Source of the DNA: Nostoc sp. FACHB-892 | Lineage (GTDB): Bacteria; Cyanobacteriota; Cyanobacteriia; Cyanobacteriales; Nostocaceae | Direction of reading: 5' to 3' | Length of the DNA stretch: 64,000 nucleotides | Assembly (NCBI RefSeq): GCF_014698795.1 | Contig: NZ_JACJTR010000002.1 | Coordinates: 391,118-455,117, forward strand | Shown: positions 27,963 through 37,215 of the stretch, in pieces | Layout: each line of letters begins with the position of its first letter | Position numbering within the stretch: position 1 is the first letter of the stretch | Translations under genes and position numbers: made by a program | The notes under the pieces: model-generated | What the model saw: the letters and a program-made list of their open reading frames with translations, nothing else | Databases searched by the model: none | What the model was told of the DNA's origin: nothing

Positions 27963-28010
27963 TTGAAACCTGAAAGTTATAATTGATATAGATTCATCAC
28001 AAAAAGAACA

Positions 28011-28253
28011 ATGGCTAAAGCTGATATTCACCCCAAGTGGTATCCAGATGCTAAAGTTTACTGCAACGGTCAAGTTGTTATGACCATTGGCTCTACCAAG
28101 CCAGAATTGCACGTGGACGTTTGGTCTGGAAATCACCCATTTTACACCGGCACTCAGAAGATTATTGACACTGAGGGTCGAGTAGAGCGCTTCCTCCGCA
28201 AGTACGGCATGAGCAGCACTCAAACATCTGGCGACGAACAAGACAAAAAGTAG
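28011..28253 (+). CDS. rpmE: 50S ribosomal protein bL31, zinc-free form
   Basis: 80 residues, bridges the subunit heads. The N-terminal ADIHPKWYPDAKVYCNGQVV and GNHPFYTGTQKIIDTEGRVERF are typical. The CxxC knuckles of zinc-binding bL31 are replaced (only one Cys; WSGNHPF in place of CxxCHPF), so it is a C- type protein, as usual in cyanobacteria. Confidence 0.96.
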   Translation: MAKADIHPKWYPDAKVYCNGQVVMTIGSTKPELHVDVWSGNHPFYTGTQKIIDTEGRVERFLRKYGMSSTQTSGDEQDKK

Positions 28254-28357
28254 CGGGTTGGCTCTGCTGTTAACGACGGCCCTGCATCAGCTGGGTCGAT
28301 TTTCATTTATATGCTCGAGCCAATTTGTTATTTTTTTAAGGAGCGATCGCAATCGTC

Positions 28358-29455
28358 ATGGCTGAATCATACTTACTGGACAAGCTAAAATCCGTTGAAC
28401 AAACTTTTAATGAATTAACACGTCGTCTTGGTGACCCCGATACGGCTAGCAATCCTGATGAGTATCAAGAAATTGCTAAGTCTCGTTCTTCTTTGGAAGA
28501 GGTGGTTAATACTTATGAAATTTGGAAAACAGCCCAAGAAGACTTGATTGGAGCGCGTGAGGTTTATAAAGAATCTGCGAGTGATCCAGAGTTGCAAGAA
28601 ATGGCATCACTGGAAGTAAAAGAACTTGAAGAGAAAATAGAACATTTAGAGTCTCGCTTGAAAGTCTTACTGCTACCACGCGACCCCAATGATGAAAAGA
28701 ATATCATGTTGGAAATTCGCGCTGGTACTGGTGGCGATGAAGCAAGTATTTGGGCTGGCGATTTGATGCAGATGTACACCCGCTATGCCCAAACTCAAGG
28801 TTGGAAAGTTTCTCTAGTGAGCGAATCTCGCGGAGAAATGGGTGGCTGGAAAGAGGTCATTCTCGAAATTAAAGGTAATGATGTTTACAGCCAGCTAAAG
28901 TTTGAAGCTGGAGTGCATCGTGTGCAGCGCGTGCCGGCAACTGAATCTGGGGGACGGGTTCATACTTCTACAGCTACCGTAGCGATTATGCCAGAGGTAG
29001 ATGATGTGGAAATTCACATTGACCCGAAAGATATTGAAATGACTACAGCTCGTTCTGGTGGTGCTGGTGGACAAAACGTCAACAAGGTGGAAACAGCCGT
29101 TGACTTGATGCACAAACCGACGGGAATACGCATTTTCTGTACAGAAGAACGCAGCCAGTTGCAAAACAAAGAACGAGCGATGCAAATTCTGCGGGCGAAG
29201 TTGTATGACATCAAGTTAAGCGAACAACAAGCAGCTGTTACTTCAATGCGCCGATCGCAGGTTGGTACTGGATCGCGATCGGAAAAAATTCGCACCTATA
29301 ATTATAAAGATAACCGCGCTACCGATCATCGGTTAGGTCAGAATTATTCCCTTACCCCTGTTTTGGATGGTGATTTAGAGACACTTATCCAATCTTGTAT
29401 ATCTCTAGACCAACAAGAACGTCTTGCAGAGTTAGCGACTTCTGCCGCTAACTAA
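28358..29455 (+). CDS. prfA: Peptide chain release factor 1
   Basis: 365 residues. Recognises UAA and UAG and triggers peptide release. The PAT tripeptide (193-195, RVPATES) identifies RF1 as opposed to RF2, and the catalytic GGQ lies at 237-239 ([10 protein letters not shown]). The N-terminal coiled coil is intact. A HIP1 octamer sits about 15 bp before the ATG next to AAGGAG. Last gene of the translation block. Confidence 0.97.
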   Translation: MAESYLLDKLKSVEQTFNELTRRLGDPDTASNPDEYQEIAKSRSSLEEVVNTYEIWKTAQEDLIGAREVYKESASDPELQEMASLEVKELEEKIEHLESRLKVLLLPRDPNDEKNIMLEIRAGTGGDEASIWAGDLMQMYTRYAQTQGWKVSLVSESRGEMGGWKEVILEIKGNDVYSQLKFEAGVHRVQRVPATESGGRVHTSTATVAIMPEVDDVEIHIDPKDIEMTTARSGGAGGQNVNKVETAVDLMHKPTGIRIFCTEERSQLQNKERAMQILRAKLYDIKLSEQQAAVTSMRRSQVGTGSRSEKIRTYNYKDNRATDHRLGQNYSLTPVLDGDLETLIQSCISLDQQERLAELATSAAN

Positions 29456-29464
29456 TTCTTACTG

Positions 29465-29911
29465 TTAAATATTATGTAAAACCACTTGTTGTACTGTTCC
29501 TTTTAACACAGACAGGTGGTTTTCTAATATCGCGTGGAGTGTATCTTCTATCTCACTAGGATAATGGTAATAGGCAAATTCGTACTTCATAAAGTAGTTT
29601 AGCTTCGCCCATTCCTTCAAGGTTTGACAGGTATAAATTAATTTCTCTACTTCCTTTTGCCAACGCGCAAAAATCCGGTAGCTAAAAAAGCTGCTGCATA
29701 TATTGCCTTTTGTATCCCAGTAAGAAATACACACTTGATGCTTCAGAAGGCGGATTTTTTTGATTTGCTTAACCTTGTAGCCTTTAACTTTTAAAGCTTC
29801 TTTGGTTTCTGGGTCAGAAATGTTCCACTGTTCTGATTTAATTTTATTAGTGGCTATAAGGTTTTTACCTTTGCGGCGATATTGGTTAATTTTGCATGGC
29901 TTGCGAAACAT
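29465..29911 (-). CDS. Unrecognised 148-residue basic protein
   Basis: Lys/Arg/Tyr-rich soluble protein that I do not recognise. The N-terminal part (KINQYRRKGKNLIATNKIKS) is strongly basic and the middle has IRLLKHQVCISYWDTKG, beta-strand-like. The C-terminal half has alternating aromatic and charged residues (WAKLNYFMKYEFAYYHYP). Its stop codon lies just before a 12-bp hairpin AAAACCACTTGT/ACAGGTGGTTTT (29478-29523) shared with convergent prfA. Codon use is AT-richer than the ribosomal genes, as for accessory genes. Confidence 0.6.
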   Translation of the reverse strand: MFRKPCKINQYRRKGKNLIATNKIKSEQWNISDPETKEALKVKGYKVKQIKKIRLLKHQVCISYWDTKGNICSSFFSYRIFARWQKEVEKLIYTCQTLKEWAKLNYFMKYEFAYYHYPSEIEDTLHAILENHLSVLKGTVQQVVLHNI

Positions 29912-30071
29912 GATGCACCTTCGATATTATTTATTCGCAGCAAAGTCTAGCTACTAGCACAACCGCCGTAGCAAACTAAGTTTTTTGCGTTGGTTAAAGA
30001 TAGATAGGTTATTCTACTAGCTTGATGCCTGTAGTTGCCGATTTACAACCAGAGGTATAGTTTAGTACTAA

Positions 30072-30130
30072 AACACAAGGCTGTCAATATAAAAGTAAAC
30101 TTGTAATATTGAAAGTAAACTTGTAAATAC
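30072..30130 (+). promoter_or_regulatory. 20-bp tandem direct repeat, candidate operator of XRE gene
   Basis: AAAGTAAACTTGTAA occurs at 30092-30106 and again at 30112-30126, exactly 20 bp apart (about two helical turns). The flanking TGT(C)AATAT is repeated too, so the full unit is about 20 bp with a third partial copy (TTGTAAATAC). The repeat lies 25-60 bp upstream of the GTG start of the XRE regulator, fitting autoregulatory binding of dimers on one face of DNA. Confidence 0.55.
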
Positions 30131-30151
30131 AGTTGGCTAGCTATACAAGCA

Positions 30152-30514
30152 GTGAAGATCGAAAGCAAACAAAAACTGATTGAAATCATTAAACTAGCTC
30201 GCGGTTCAATGAGTCAGCGAGCATTTGGTAAGCTTTTGGGGGTATCTGCTACTGCTGTTCAGATGTGGGAAAAAGGTGTGAAGGTTCCAGATACAGAAAA
30301 TTTGGCTCGAATCGCATCGAAAGCAGGCTACACAATGGAAGAGTTAATTAGCTGCATTGATGGCAAGCCAATTCCAGAAACCTCAGATTTGAGTCTGATT
30401 CTTAGACAAATCCAGCATATGCCTTTGGCTCAAGTGGCTCAAATCGTTCAAGCTGCGGCAGAGAGATTGGCGGCTGTGGCTGAAGCATCTGGGGATGAGG
30501 CGAAAGCTAGTTGA
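30152..30514 (+). CDS. XRE-family HTH transcriptional regulator
   Basis: 120 residues from a GTG start. HTH_3 domain at about residues 6-62 (SMSQRAFGKLLGVSATAVQM, with the recognition helix around SATAVQMWEKG and scaffold PDTENLARIASKAGYTMEEL). The C-terminal part is an Ala/Gln-rich amphipathic helix (LAQVAQIVQAAAERLAAVAE) likely used for dimerisation. No toxin gene is directly downstream. It is preceded by 20-bp tandem repeats that may be its operator. Confidence 0.85.
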   Translation: MKIESKQKLIEIIKLARGSMSQRAFGKLLGVSATAVQMWEKGVKVPDTENLARIASKAGYTMEELISCIDGKPIPETSDLSLILRQIQHMPLAQVAQIVQAAAERLAAVAEASGDEAKAS

Positions 30515-30881
30515 ATATTAAAATAATTCGTAATTCGTAATTAAGTTTCTTTTCCACAGCATTGCCCGTATTTATTTGATAATGCGATCGCAGACAATTT
30601 TCTGTGCGATACTCGTCAAGAGTGGGAAGGATAATTACTACCATTTTTCTTGATTAATTCATAACATAGGAATTGCTAAAAACACTTAAGGCAATCACCA
30701 ATCGAAAATGGTAGCAGCGACACCTGAAAGTCTAAATAATTTTGTTAGAACGGGATAAAAATCGTCGAGATGTCAGAAGATTGAATTGGTGGAAGTTTGG
30801 CGAAAATGCACCAAAAATGAGAAAAGCTATCTCATCTTTATCATTAGAACAGCAGATCAAAATTTCAAATGATAAAAAGTT
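30515..30881. other. 367-bp gap without a supportable gene
   Basis: It contains an AATTCGTAATTCGTAATT heptamer-like repeat at about 30524-30542 and one HIP1-like site near 30586. The rest is AT-rich, and no promoter can be named with confidence. Confidence 0.5.
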
Positions 30882-31658
30882 GTGAAAACAGACATCATCT
30901 TTTATCGGCTGTTTCAAGAATTTCCTGATACCTTCTTTGAACTAATTGGTAATCCTCCAGAATCAGCTAGTTTTTATCAATTTTCATCAGTTGAAATCAA
31001 ACAAACAGCCTTCAGAATCGATGGTGTGTTTCTGCCTACACAAGGAAGTGAAAACCAGATTTACTTTGTAGAAGTGCAATTTCAAGCAGATGGGGAAATT
31101 TATTCACGGCTAATTGCAGAAATATGTTTATACCTCCGTCAGAATCAACCATTAAATGACTGGGGTGCTGTGGTTTTATACCCAAACAGGAATGTAGATA
31201 CAGGCGATATCAAACATTACCGTGAGTTTTTCACAAGTGGGCGCGTCAGGCGCATTTATTTGGATGAATTAGGTGAAGGTGCATCGCTTCCAATTGGCAT
31301 TGCAACTGCTAAATTAATAATTGCAACCGATGATATAGCGATCGCACAAGCAAGGGAGTTGATAGACAAAACCAAATCAGAGATAAGCTCACCCTCAAAA
31401 CAGCAGCAATTATTACAATTTATAGAAACTATTTTGGCTTACAACTTTCCCACAATGAGTAGGGAGGAGATCGAGCAAATGTTTAGCTTAAGCGAGTTAA
31501 AACAAACCAGATTTTATCAGGAAGCCTTTCAGGAAGGTGTTGAACAAGGTATTGAACAAGGTAAGGTTCAAGGGAAACTAAAAGCAGTACCAGCAATGTT
31601 GGCAGCAGGGTTGACTGTAGAACAAGTAGCAGAGGCGTTAGATTTGAGTGTCGAATAA
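30882..31658 (+). CDS. DUF2887 / Rpn-type PD-(D/E)XK family protein
   Basis: 258 residues from a GTG start giving the family-typical KTDIIFYRLFQEFPDTFFEL terminus. The nuclease-like core has the Asp in FRIDGVFLP (about residue 48) and the ExQ in YFVEVQFQAD (about 66-70). The C-terminal repeats EGVEQGIEQGKVQGK are the usual helical tail, ending in an HTH-like LTVEQVAEALDLSVE. Related Rpn proteins are recombination-promoting nucleases or transposase-like; the cyanobacterial DUF2887 group occurs in many copies per genome and is functionally uncharacterised. It looks intact. Confidence 0.85.
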   Translation: MKTDIIFYRLFQEFPDTFFELIGNPPESASFYQFSSVEIKQTAFRIDGVFLPTQGSENQIYFVEVQFQADGEIYSRLIAEICLYLRQNQPLNDWGAVVLYPNRNVDTGDIKHYREFFTSGRVRRIYLDELGEGASLPIGIATAKLIIATDDIAIAQARELIDKTKSEISSPSKQQQLLQFIETILAYNFPTMSREEIEQMFSLSELKQTRFYQEAFQEGVEQGIEQGKVQGKLKAVPAMLAAGLTVEQVAEALDLSVE

Positions 31659-31842
31659 GTTAGACGAATAACACAAAGTCAACCTTGAGATGATGTGGTA
31701 AATTTTATGCGTGGTTCAAGCCAAATTTGGTTTGCGCCTCCCCGACTTTCCCACGACGAATTTATAGTTAATTTTTGTTAATATTAGAGGCGGTGTTAGT
31801 ACTTCGTCCTCAACCACTCACTCCCTACCTGAGAGAAACTTA

Positions 31843-33528
31843 ATGCTGCGACTAGAACATATAAGTAAAATTTATCCCACAGGCGAAGTTCTCAAAGATA
31901 TCAACTGGGAAGTTAAACCAGGCGATCGCATCGGCTTAGTCGGTGTCAACGGTGCTGGAAAATCTACCCAGCTAAAAATCATTTCTGGAGAAATGGAACC
32001 CACCGCTGGCGAAATTATCCGTCCCAATAGCTTACACATAGCCTACCTCAACCAAGAGTTTGAAGTAGACCCCACCCGCACCGTTAGAGAAGAATTTTGG
32101 ACTGTCTTCAAAGAAGCCAACGAAGTACAGCTATCTCTGGCGCACATACCACAAGAGATGGAAACTGCTAGCCCAGAAGAACTGGATCGACTGATCGACA
32201 AGTTGGATCGGTTGCAGCGCAAATTTGAAGCCTTAGACGGCTACAACTTAGATGCACGCATTGGGAAAATCTTACCAGAGATGGGGTTTGGGCTAGAAGA
32301 TGGTGATCGCCTCGTCAGTGCCTTTAGTGGTGGTTGGCAGATGCGGATGAGTTTAGGGAAAATTCTCCTGCAAAAACCCGACTTGTTGCTACTGGATGAA
32401 CCGACTAACCACCTAGATTTAGAAACTATTGAGTGGTTGGAAAATTACCTCAGAGGCCTGATTACGCCGATGGTAATAGTCTCCCATGACCGGGAGTTCC
32501 TTGACCGCCTCTGCACCCAAATTGTGGAAACAGAACGTGGCGTTTCCAGTACCTACCTTGGTAACTACTCGGCATATTTGGAACAAAAAGCCGAAAGTCA
32601 ATCAGCACAACTGAGTGCTTACGAACGTCAGCAAAAAGAATTAGAGAAACAGCAAACCTTTGTTGATAGATTCCGCGCCAGTGCTACCCGCAGTACCCAG
32701 GCAAAAAGCCGGGAAAAGCAACTCGAAAAAATTGAGCGTATTGAAGCACCTATCGCAGGGGTAAGAACTCTACATTTCCGTTTTCCCCCTGCACCCCGCA
32801 GTGGACGCGAGGTAGTAGAAATTAAAGATTTAACTCATCTTTATGGTGATAAAATCTTGTTTTTGGCAGCAAATCTGTTAATTGAAAGAGGTGATCGCAT
32901 TGCTTTTCTTGGCCCCAACGGTGCTGGAAAATCTACCCTTCTGCGCGTAATTATGGGTATGGAACAACCCACAGAAGGTATCGTTCAATTAGGGGATCAT
33001 AACGTTATTCCCGGTTACTTTGAGCAAAATCAAGCTGAAGCTTTGGACTTGAAAAAAACTGTCATGGAAACTATCCATGATGAAGTTCCAGACTGGGATA
33101 ATCAAGAAGTCCGTACGCTTTTGGGACGCTTTTTATTCACTGGTGATACTGTATTTAAGGCAGTTGGAGCATTAAGTGGAGGAGAAAAAGCTCGTCTGGC
33201 GCTGGCAAAAATGCTCTTACGCCCCGCGAACTTACTAATTTTAGATGAGCCGACAAACCACCTAGATATTCCAGCGAAGGAAATGCTGGAAGAAGCGCTC
33301 AAAAATTATGATGGTACGGCAATTGTAGTTTCCCATGACCGCTACTTTATTTCTCAAGTAGCTAATAAAATCGTCGAAATTCGTGATGGGGAATTCCGCG
33401 TTTACTTAGGAGATTATCATTACTATCTCCAGAAAATTGCCGAAGAAAAAGAACAAGCAAAATTAGCTGCGATCGCTGCTGAAAAAGCTGCTAAAAAAGC
33501 TGCAAAAGCTTCCAGTAAAAAGAAATAA
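31843..33528 (+). CDS. ABC-F family ATPase (translation factor type)
   Basis: 561 residues with two ABC domains and no membrane helices. Domain 1: Walker A GVNGAGKST (34-42), signature FSGGWQMR, Walker B LLLLDEPTNHLD. Linker at about 240-300 (SAQLSAYERQQKELEKQQTF), of the ribosome-reaching P-site tRNA interaction type. Domain 2: GPNGAGKST (about 360), LSGGEKARLAL, LLILDEPTNHLD. The Lys/Ala-rich C-terminus (KAAKKAAKASSKKK) resembles Uup-like tails. Likely a ribosome-rescue or translation-modulating factor. Confidence 0.93.
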   Translation: MLRLEHISKIYPTGEVLKDINWEVKPGDRIGLVGVNGAGKSTQLKIISGEMEPTAGEIIRPNSLHIAYLNQEFEVDPTRTVREEFWTVFKEANEVQLSLAHIPQEMETASPEELDRLIDKLDRLQRKFEALDGYNLDARIGKILPEMGFGLEDGDRLVSAFSGGWQMRMSLGKILLQKPDLLLLDEPTNHLDLETIEWLENYLRGLITPMVIVSHDREFLDRLCTQIVETERGVSSTYLGNYSAYLEQKAESQSAQLSAYERQQKELEKQQTFVDRFRASATRSTQAKSREKQLEKIERIEAPIAGVRTLHFRFPPAPRSGREVVEIKDLTHLYGDKILFLAANLLIERGDRIAFLGPNGAGKSTLLRVIMGMEQPTEGIVQLGDHNVIPGYFEQNQAEALDLKKTVMETIHDEVPDWDNQEVRTLLGRFLFTGDTVFKAVGALSGGEKARLALAKMLLRPANLLILDEPTNHLDIPAKEMLEEALKNYDGTAIVVSHDRYFISQVANKIVEIRDGEFRVYLGDYHYYLQKIAEEKEQAKLAAIAAEKAAKKAAKASSKKK

Positions 33529-33749
33529 GAGATTGAGTACGGACTTGGTAGTAGTGCTAAAATGCTACTACTAAGTAATTACTTGTTATTAGCGATCATC
33601 GACATTACATAAAAATTGCTAAAGTTTAAAAAATCATTCAGAAAACTGCAAGTCTTTCATAAAATAAATTAATAAGCAAAAATTCACTTGCGGCGTGGAT
33701 TAGCAGTGGTATCATTCGGATATTACAAAAAGTAAAGGGCAATTTTACT

Positions 33750-35348
33750 ATGACCAAAGCACCTGTTGCTCCTGTGGTGCTAGTCATTTTAGACGGATGG
33801 GGCTACTGCGAGGAGAAGCGAGGAAACGCTATTAATGCTGCTAAAACTCCCATTGTGGACAGTTTATGGACAGCTTACCCGCATACCCTCATCCGCACAT
33901 CAGGAAAAGCCGTAGGGTTGCCAGAAGGTCAAATGGGCAACTCGGAAGTAGGTCATTTGAACATTGGTGCTGGGCGAGTTGTACCGCAAGAACTGGTACG
34001 CATCTCTGATGCGGTCGAAGACGGTTCTATTGCCTTAAACCCAGCACTTGTCAAAATTTGCCAGGAAGTTCGTTCTCGGAATAGCAAGCTGCATCTAGTA
34101 GGGCTTTGTTCTGAGGGAGGGGTACATTCGCATATTACCCATCTATTCGGACTACTTGACTTAGCCAAAGACCAGCGAATTCCAGAAGTTTTTATTCACG
34201 CCATCACCGATGGTCGTGACACCGCTCCGACTGACGGTGTAAGAGCAATCACAATGCTGCAAGATTATATAGACCGTATAGGCATTGGGCGCATAGTCAC
34301 CCTCAGCGGTCGCTACTACGCGATGGATCGCGATCACCGCTGGGATCGGGTCAAACGCGCCTATGACGTGATGACTCAAGATGGTTCAGGTGATAATCGC
34401 AACGCCGTGGAAATCTTGCAAGCATCTTATGCTGAAGGGGTAAAAGATGAATTTGTCAACCCAATCCGAATTGCCCCAGGGGCAATAGAACCAGGGGATG
34501 GGGTAATATTTTTCAACTTCCGCCCCGATCGCGCCAGACAACTGACTCAAGCTTTGGTCAGTCCCACGTTTAACGGTTTTGAAAGACAGCAAATCACACC
34601 TCTATCTTTTGTCACCTTTACGCAGTATGATTCAGACTTACCAGTGGCTGTAGCCTTTGAGCCGCAGAATCTCAGTAATATTCTGGGAGAAGTAATAGCC
34701 AATCATAGTCTGAATCAGTTCCGCACCGCTGAAACAGAAAAATACGCCCATGTCACCTATTTCTTTAATGGGGGTCTGGAGGAACCTTTTGCTGGAGAAG
34801 ATCGGGAACTAGTAAGCAGCCCGATGGTAGCGACTTACGATCACGCCCCAGCAATGTCAGCAGCAGCAGTGACAGATGTAGCGATCGCAGCGATTCAAAA
34901 GGGTATATATTCCCTAGTTGTGATTAACTATGCCAACCCAGACATGGTAGGGCATACTGGTCAAATTGAAGCTACCATTACAGCAATCGAAACAGTTGAT
35001 CGCTGTTTGGGACGCTTGTTAGAAAGCGTTATCAAAGCCGGTGGTACAACAATTATTACTGCTGACCACGGCAACGCTGAGTATATGCTAGATGAAGGGG
35101 GTAATCCCTGGACAGCTCATACTACTAACCCAGTCCCCTTAATTTTGGTAGAAGGCGAGAAAGTCAAAATACCTGGATATGGTACAAATGTCGAACTGCG
35201 AAGCGATGGCAAGCTATCCGACATCGCCCCCACAATTCTAGAGATTTTACAGCTACCTCAGCCACCAGAAATGACCGGGCGATCGCTTCTGAAAACAGCA
35301 GAATATGAGCTGCAACGTACTCGCACCCCCGTGCAAGTAGGGCTGTAA
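33750..35348 (+). CDS. gpmI: 2,3-bisphosphoglycerate-independent phosphoglycerate mutase
   Basis: 532 residues. Interconverts 3- and 2-phosphoglycerate in glycolysis and carbon fixation flux, using two Mn ions. The catalytic phosphoserine is S65 in MGNSEVGHLNIGAG; other metal ligands appear in LDGWGYCEE, NYANPDMVGHTG and ITADHGNAEYM. Full family length. secG follows 157 bp later, a conserved neighbourhood in cyanobacteria. Confidence 0.97.
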   Translation: MTKAPVAPVVLVILDGWGYCEEKRGNAINAAKTPIVDSLWTAYPHTLIRTSGKAVGLPEGQMGNSEVGHLNIGAGRVVPQELVRISDAVEDGSIALNPALVKICQEVRSRNSKLHLVGLCSEGGVHSHITHLFGLLDLAKDQRIPEVFIHAITDGRDTAPTDGVRAITMLQDYIDRIGIGRIVTLSGRYYAMDRDHRWDRVKRAYDVMTQDGSGDNRNAVEILQASYAEGVKDEFVNPIRIAPGAIEPGDGVIFFNFRPDRARQLTQALVSPTFNGFERQQITPLSFVTFTQYDSDLPVAVAFEPQNLSNILGEVIANHSLNQFRTAETEKYAHVTYFFNGGLEEPFAGEDRELVSSPMVATYDHAPAMSAAAVTDVAIAAIQKGIYSLVVINYANPDMVGHTGQIEATITAIETVDRCLGRLLESVIKAGGTTIITADHGNAEYMLDEGGNPWTAHTTNPVPLILVEGEKVKIPGYGTNVELRSDGKLSDIAPTILEILQLPQPPEMTGRSLLKTAEYELQRTRTPVQVGL

Positions 35349-35349
35349 A

Positions 35350-35461
35350 AGAATTAGGAGTTAATATTGAGGAGTTAATAATTAAGAGTTGATAGTGAAA
35401 AGTGATGAATTAAAACTTTCCTAACTCCTAACTCCCAATTCCTAACTCCTAACTTCCAACC
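35350..35461. repeat. AGTTAGG/CCTAACT repeat block
   Basis: AGGAGTTAATATTGAGGAGTTAATAATTAAGAGTT is answered by (CCTAACT)n with four copies, allowing a long hairpin between gpmI and secG. Confidence 0.7.
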
Positions 35462-35505
35462 CTAACTCATCTTTTTTGAAATTTTTTATAAATGAGATTT
35501 CTACC

Positions 35506-35739
35506 ATGACAGTTACTAATATCGTGCAAGGCATTTGGGCTTTCTCCGCCACTGGTTTGATTATCTTGGTTTTACTGCATAGTCCCAAAGGTGATGGCAT
35601 TGGAGCCATTGGTGGACAAGCGCAATTATTTAGCAGTACCAAAAGTGCAGAAAACACCTTAAACCGAATTACTTGGGCATTGACAGTAATTTTTCTCGGT
35701 TTAACAGTGGTTTTAAGTGCTGGTTGGCTGCCTAAATAA
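35506..35739 (+). CDS. secG: Preprotein translocase subunit SecG
   Basis: 77 residues from ATG 35506 (MTVTNIVQGIWAFSA); an upstream in-frame TTG at 35476 gives a basic leader that does not fit the family. Two membrane helices (about 4-23 and 51-71) bracket the conserved HSPKGDGIGAIGGQAQLFSS loop. It enhances SecYEG/SecA translocation. Confidence 0.92.
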   Translation: MTVTNIVQGIWAFSATGLIILVLLHSPKGDGIGAIGGQAQLFSSTKSAENTLNRITWALTVIFLGLTVVLSAGWLPK

Positions 35740-35749
35740 GGATAGGTAA

Positions 35750-36586
35750 ATGGGGAAAAGAACCCAACACCCGATACTTAACACTCTAATAAATTCGATT
35801 TCACGACGGTTAATTACAGCTCTTGCCTTGTTTATTGGCACAGGGCTGTTAATGATTTTTACTAATATCCAGTTGAGTAATGGGTTTGCAATAGTACCAG
35901 AATATGTACATTTAGATTTAATAATTTCTCTCGTCACTTCCCCAAAACCTCATCCTTTACCGCCCACACTGGCGCAGTGGCAAGATAACACTAACAGCGG
36001 TGACTACTTTTCACAAGTTACAACAACCCAAGTTGGTTATTTAGTCTGGTCACAATTTCCTGTTCGAGTTTACGTAAAACCACCAAAAGCCGTCAGCGAA
36101 AAACAAGCTCAAGCATGGGTTAAGGGTGTCTTGCAGGGTGTGCAAGAATGGAGTACTTATTTGCCTTTAACAGTAGTCGAACAGCCAGAAGTTGCTGATA
36201 TTAAGATTGTACGGAAAGCGCCACCTCTACAAATTTCTCCTGGTACTAACATACCCCGGGCGCGATCGGCACAAACTACTTACGAGTTATACACCAGCAA
36301 CAACGTTTTATCACACCGCTTCACCATCTTACTAAGTCCCAGTCAAACAGGTGAGTATCTCATTGCAGCTAGCCGCCACGAATTCGGTCATGCACTGGGA
36401 ATTTGGGGTCATAGTCCGCGACAAACTGATGCCTTATACTTTTCCCAAGTTCGTAACCCGTTGCCTATTTCTCCTAGAGATATAAATACTCTAAAGCGGG
36501 TTTATGAACAGCCAACCAGTTTGGGGTGGTCTTTAGTGGATAATTCAAAGTTAAATGTATTTTCTTTAGATATTCAAGGTAATTAG
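35750..36586 (+). CDS. Matrixin-like zinc metalloprotease, membrane-anchored
   Basis: 278 residues. One N-terminal membrane helix (about residues 20-38) and a large exported domain. The zinc site HEFGHALGIWGHS begins at H210 with catalytic E211. The third ligand candidate, H221, is one residue further than in canonical HExxHxxGxxH metzincins. DALYFSQVRNPLPIS follows where a Met-turn is expected, without an obvious Met. A cyanobacterial peptidase subgroup has this HExxHxxGxxxHS form as I recall. It starts 10 bp after secG, suggesting co-transcription. Confidence 0.82.
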   Translation: MGKRTQHPILNTLINSISRRLITALALFIGTGLLMIFTNIQLSNGFAIVPEYVHLDLIISLVTSPKPHPLPPTLAQWQDNTNSGDYFSQVTTTQVGYLVWSQFPVRVYVKPPKAVSEKQAQAWVKGVLQGVQEWSTYLPLTVVEQPEVADIKIVRKAPPLQISPGTNIPRARSAQTTYELYTSNNVLSHRFTILLSPSQTGEYLIAASRHEFGHALGIWGHSPRQTDALYFSQVRNPLPISPRDINTLKRVYEQPTSLGWSLVDNSKLNVFSLDIQGN

Positions 36587-36640
36587 GCAGCGCTTTTTAT
36601 AGTGTGAAAAATCCGTTTACTTTTTTTCGATTTACCGTTA

Positions 36641-36884
36641 AGGGACTTCCAAATAAAAAAATGTTCCAAAACTGATGCAAAAACTTTCTCTATTCTTCCT
36701 CTCTCTGTGTTCTCTGTGTCTCTGTGGTTCGTTTATTTGGATAATTTATTTCTTGGAAATCCCTAAAAGACTTCCAACTAAAAATATCCCACTGCGTTTA
36801 GGGCAGGGGAGCAGGGAGCAGGGGGAGGAACAGTCGTATTGAATCCAGAAATTGGGATAATTTATTTTTTGGAGTTCCCTAAAT
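36641..36884. repeat. Dispersed repeats between protease and broken antitoxin
   Basis: A 30-bp sequence GGATAATTTATTT...TCCCTAAA occurs at 36739-36768 and 36855-36884 (26 of 30 identical), with an inverted relative AGGGACTTCCAAATAAA near 36641. A second dispersed repeat, CTCTCTGTGTTCTCTGTGTC (36701-36731), recurs inverted at 46739-46770. Confidence 0.6.
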
Positions 36885-37215
36885 AAACAAACCATAGTTA
36901 ACCCGAAAAAATTCTCCCAAAGCCTTAGCCTGAGCTTTGCTGATTTCTCGCTTGTCATTAACCACTTCCGAAACAACCCCTTTAGAGCCAATAACACCCA
37001 CCAAATCAGACTGTTTAAGATTCCTTTGCTCCATCAAAAAAAGTAATATAGAATGAGGCTGAGATGCGTTTCCAGGCAAATAGTATTCCTGTTCAAACTT
37101 TTCAATCAAAATAATTAGCAATTAATAAAGTTCATCTTCTTCAGGGCTACGGTTATAAAGGTGCATCAATTCTTCTACAATAGCTAAAGGTTTTTCATTC
37201 TCTTCTTCATTTTTA
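36879..37215 (-). pseudogene. HigA-type antitoxin, broken by an in-frame stop
   Basis: The intact 3' part (36879-37121) encodes an XRE HTH: LLFLMEQRNLKQSDLVGVIG, then SKGVVSEVVNDKREISKAQA and a helix ending FRVNYGLFI. The codon before it (37122-37124) is TAA. Beyond this, the same frame continues upstream with antitoxin-like sequence (LIKNEEENEKPLAIVEELMH, then LYNRSPEEDELY) for about 32 codons, after which the frame is lost near 37225. A single GAA-to-TAA change would explain the stop. No higB toxin frame is visible upstream, where interspersed repeats occupy 37250-37405. Read-through or restart at the downstream TTG remains possible. Confidence 0.7.

Noticed and set aside
30152..31658. XRE gene and DUF2887 gene as a toxin-antitoxin pair
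   Set aside because: They are 367 bp apart and DUF2887/Rpn proteins are not known toxins with XRE partners; no coupling is visible.
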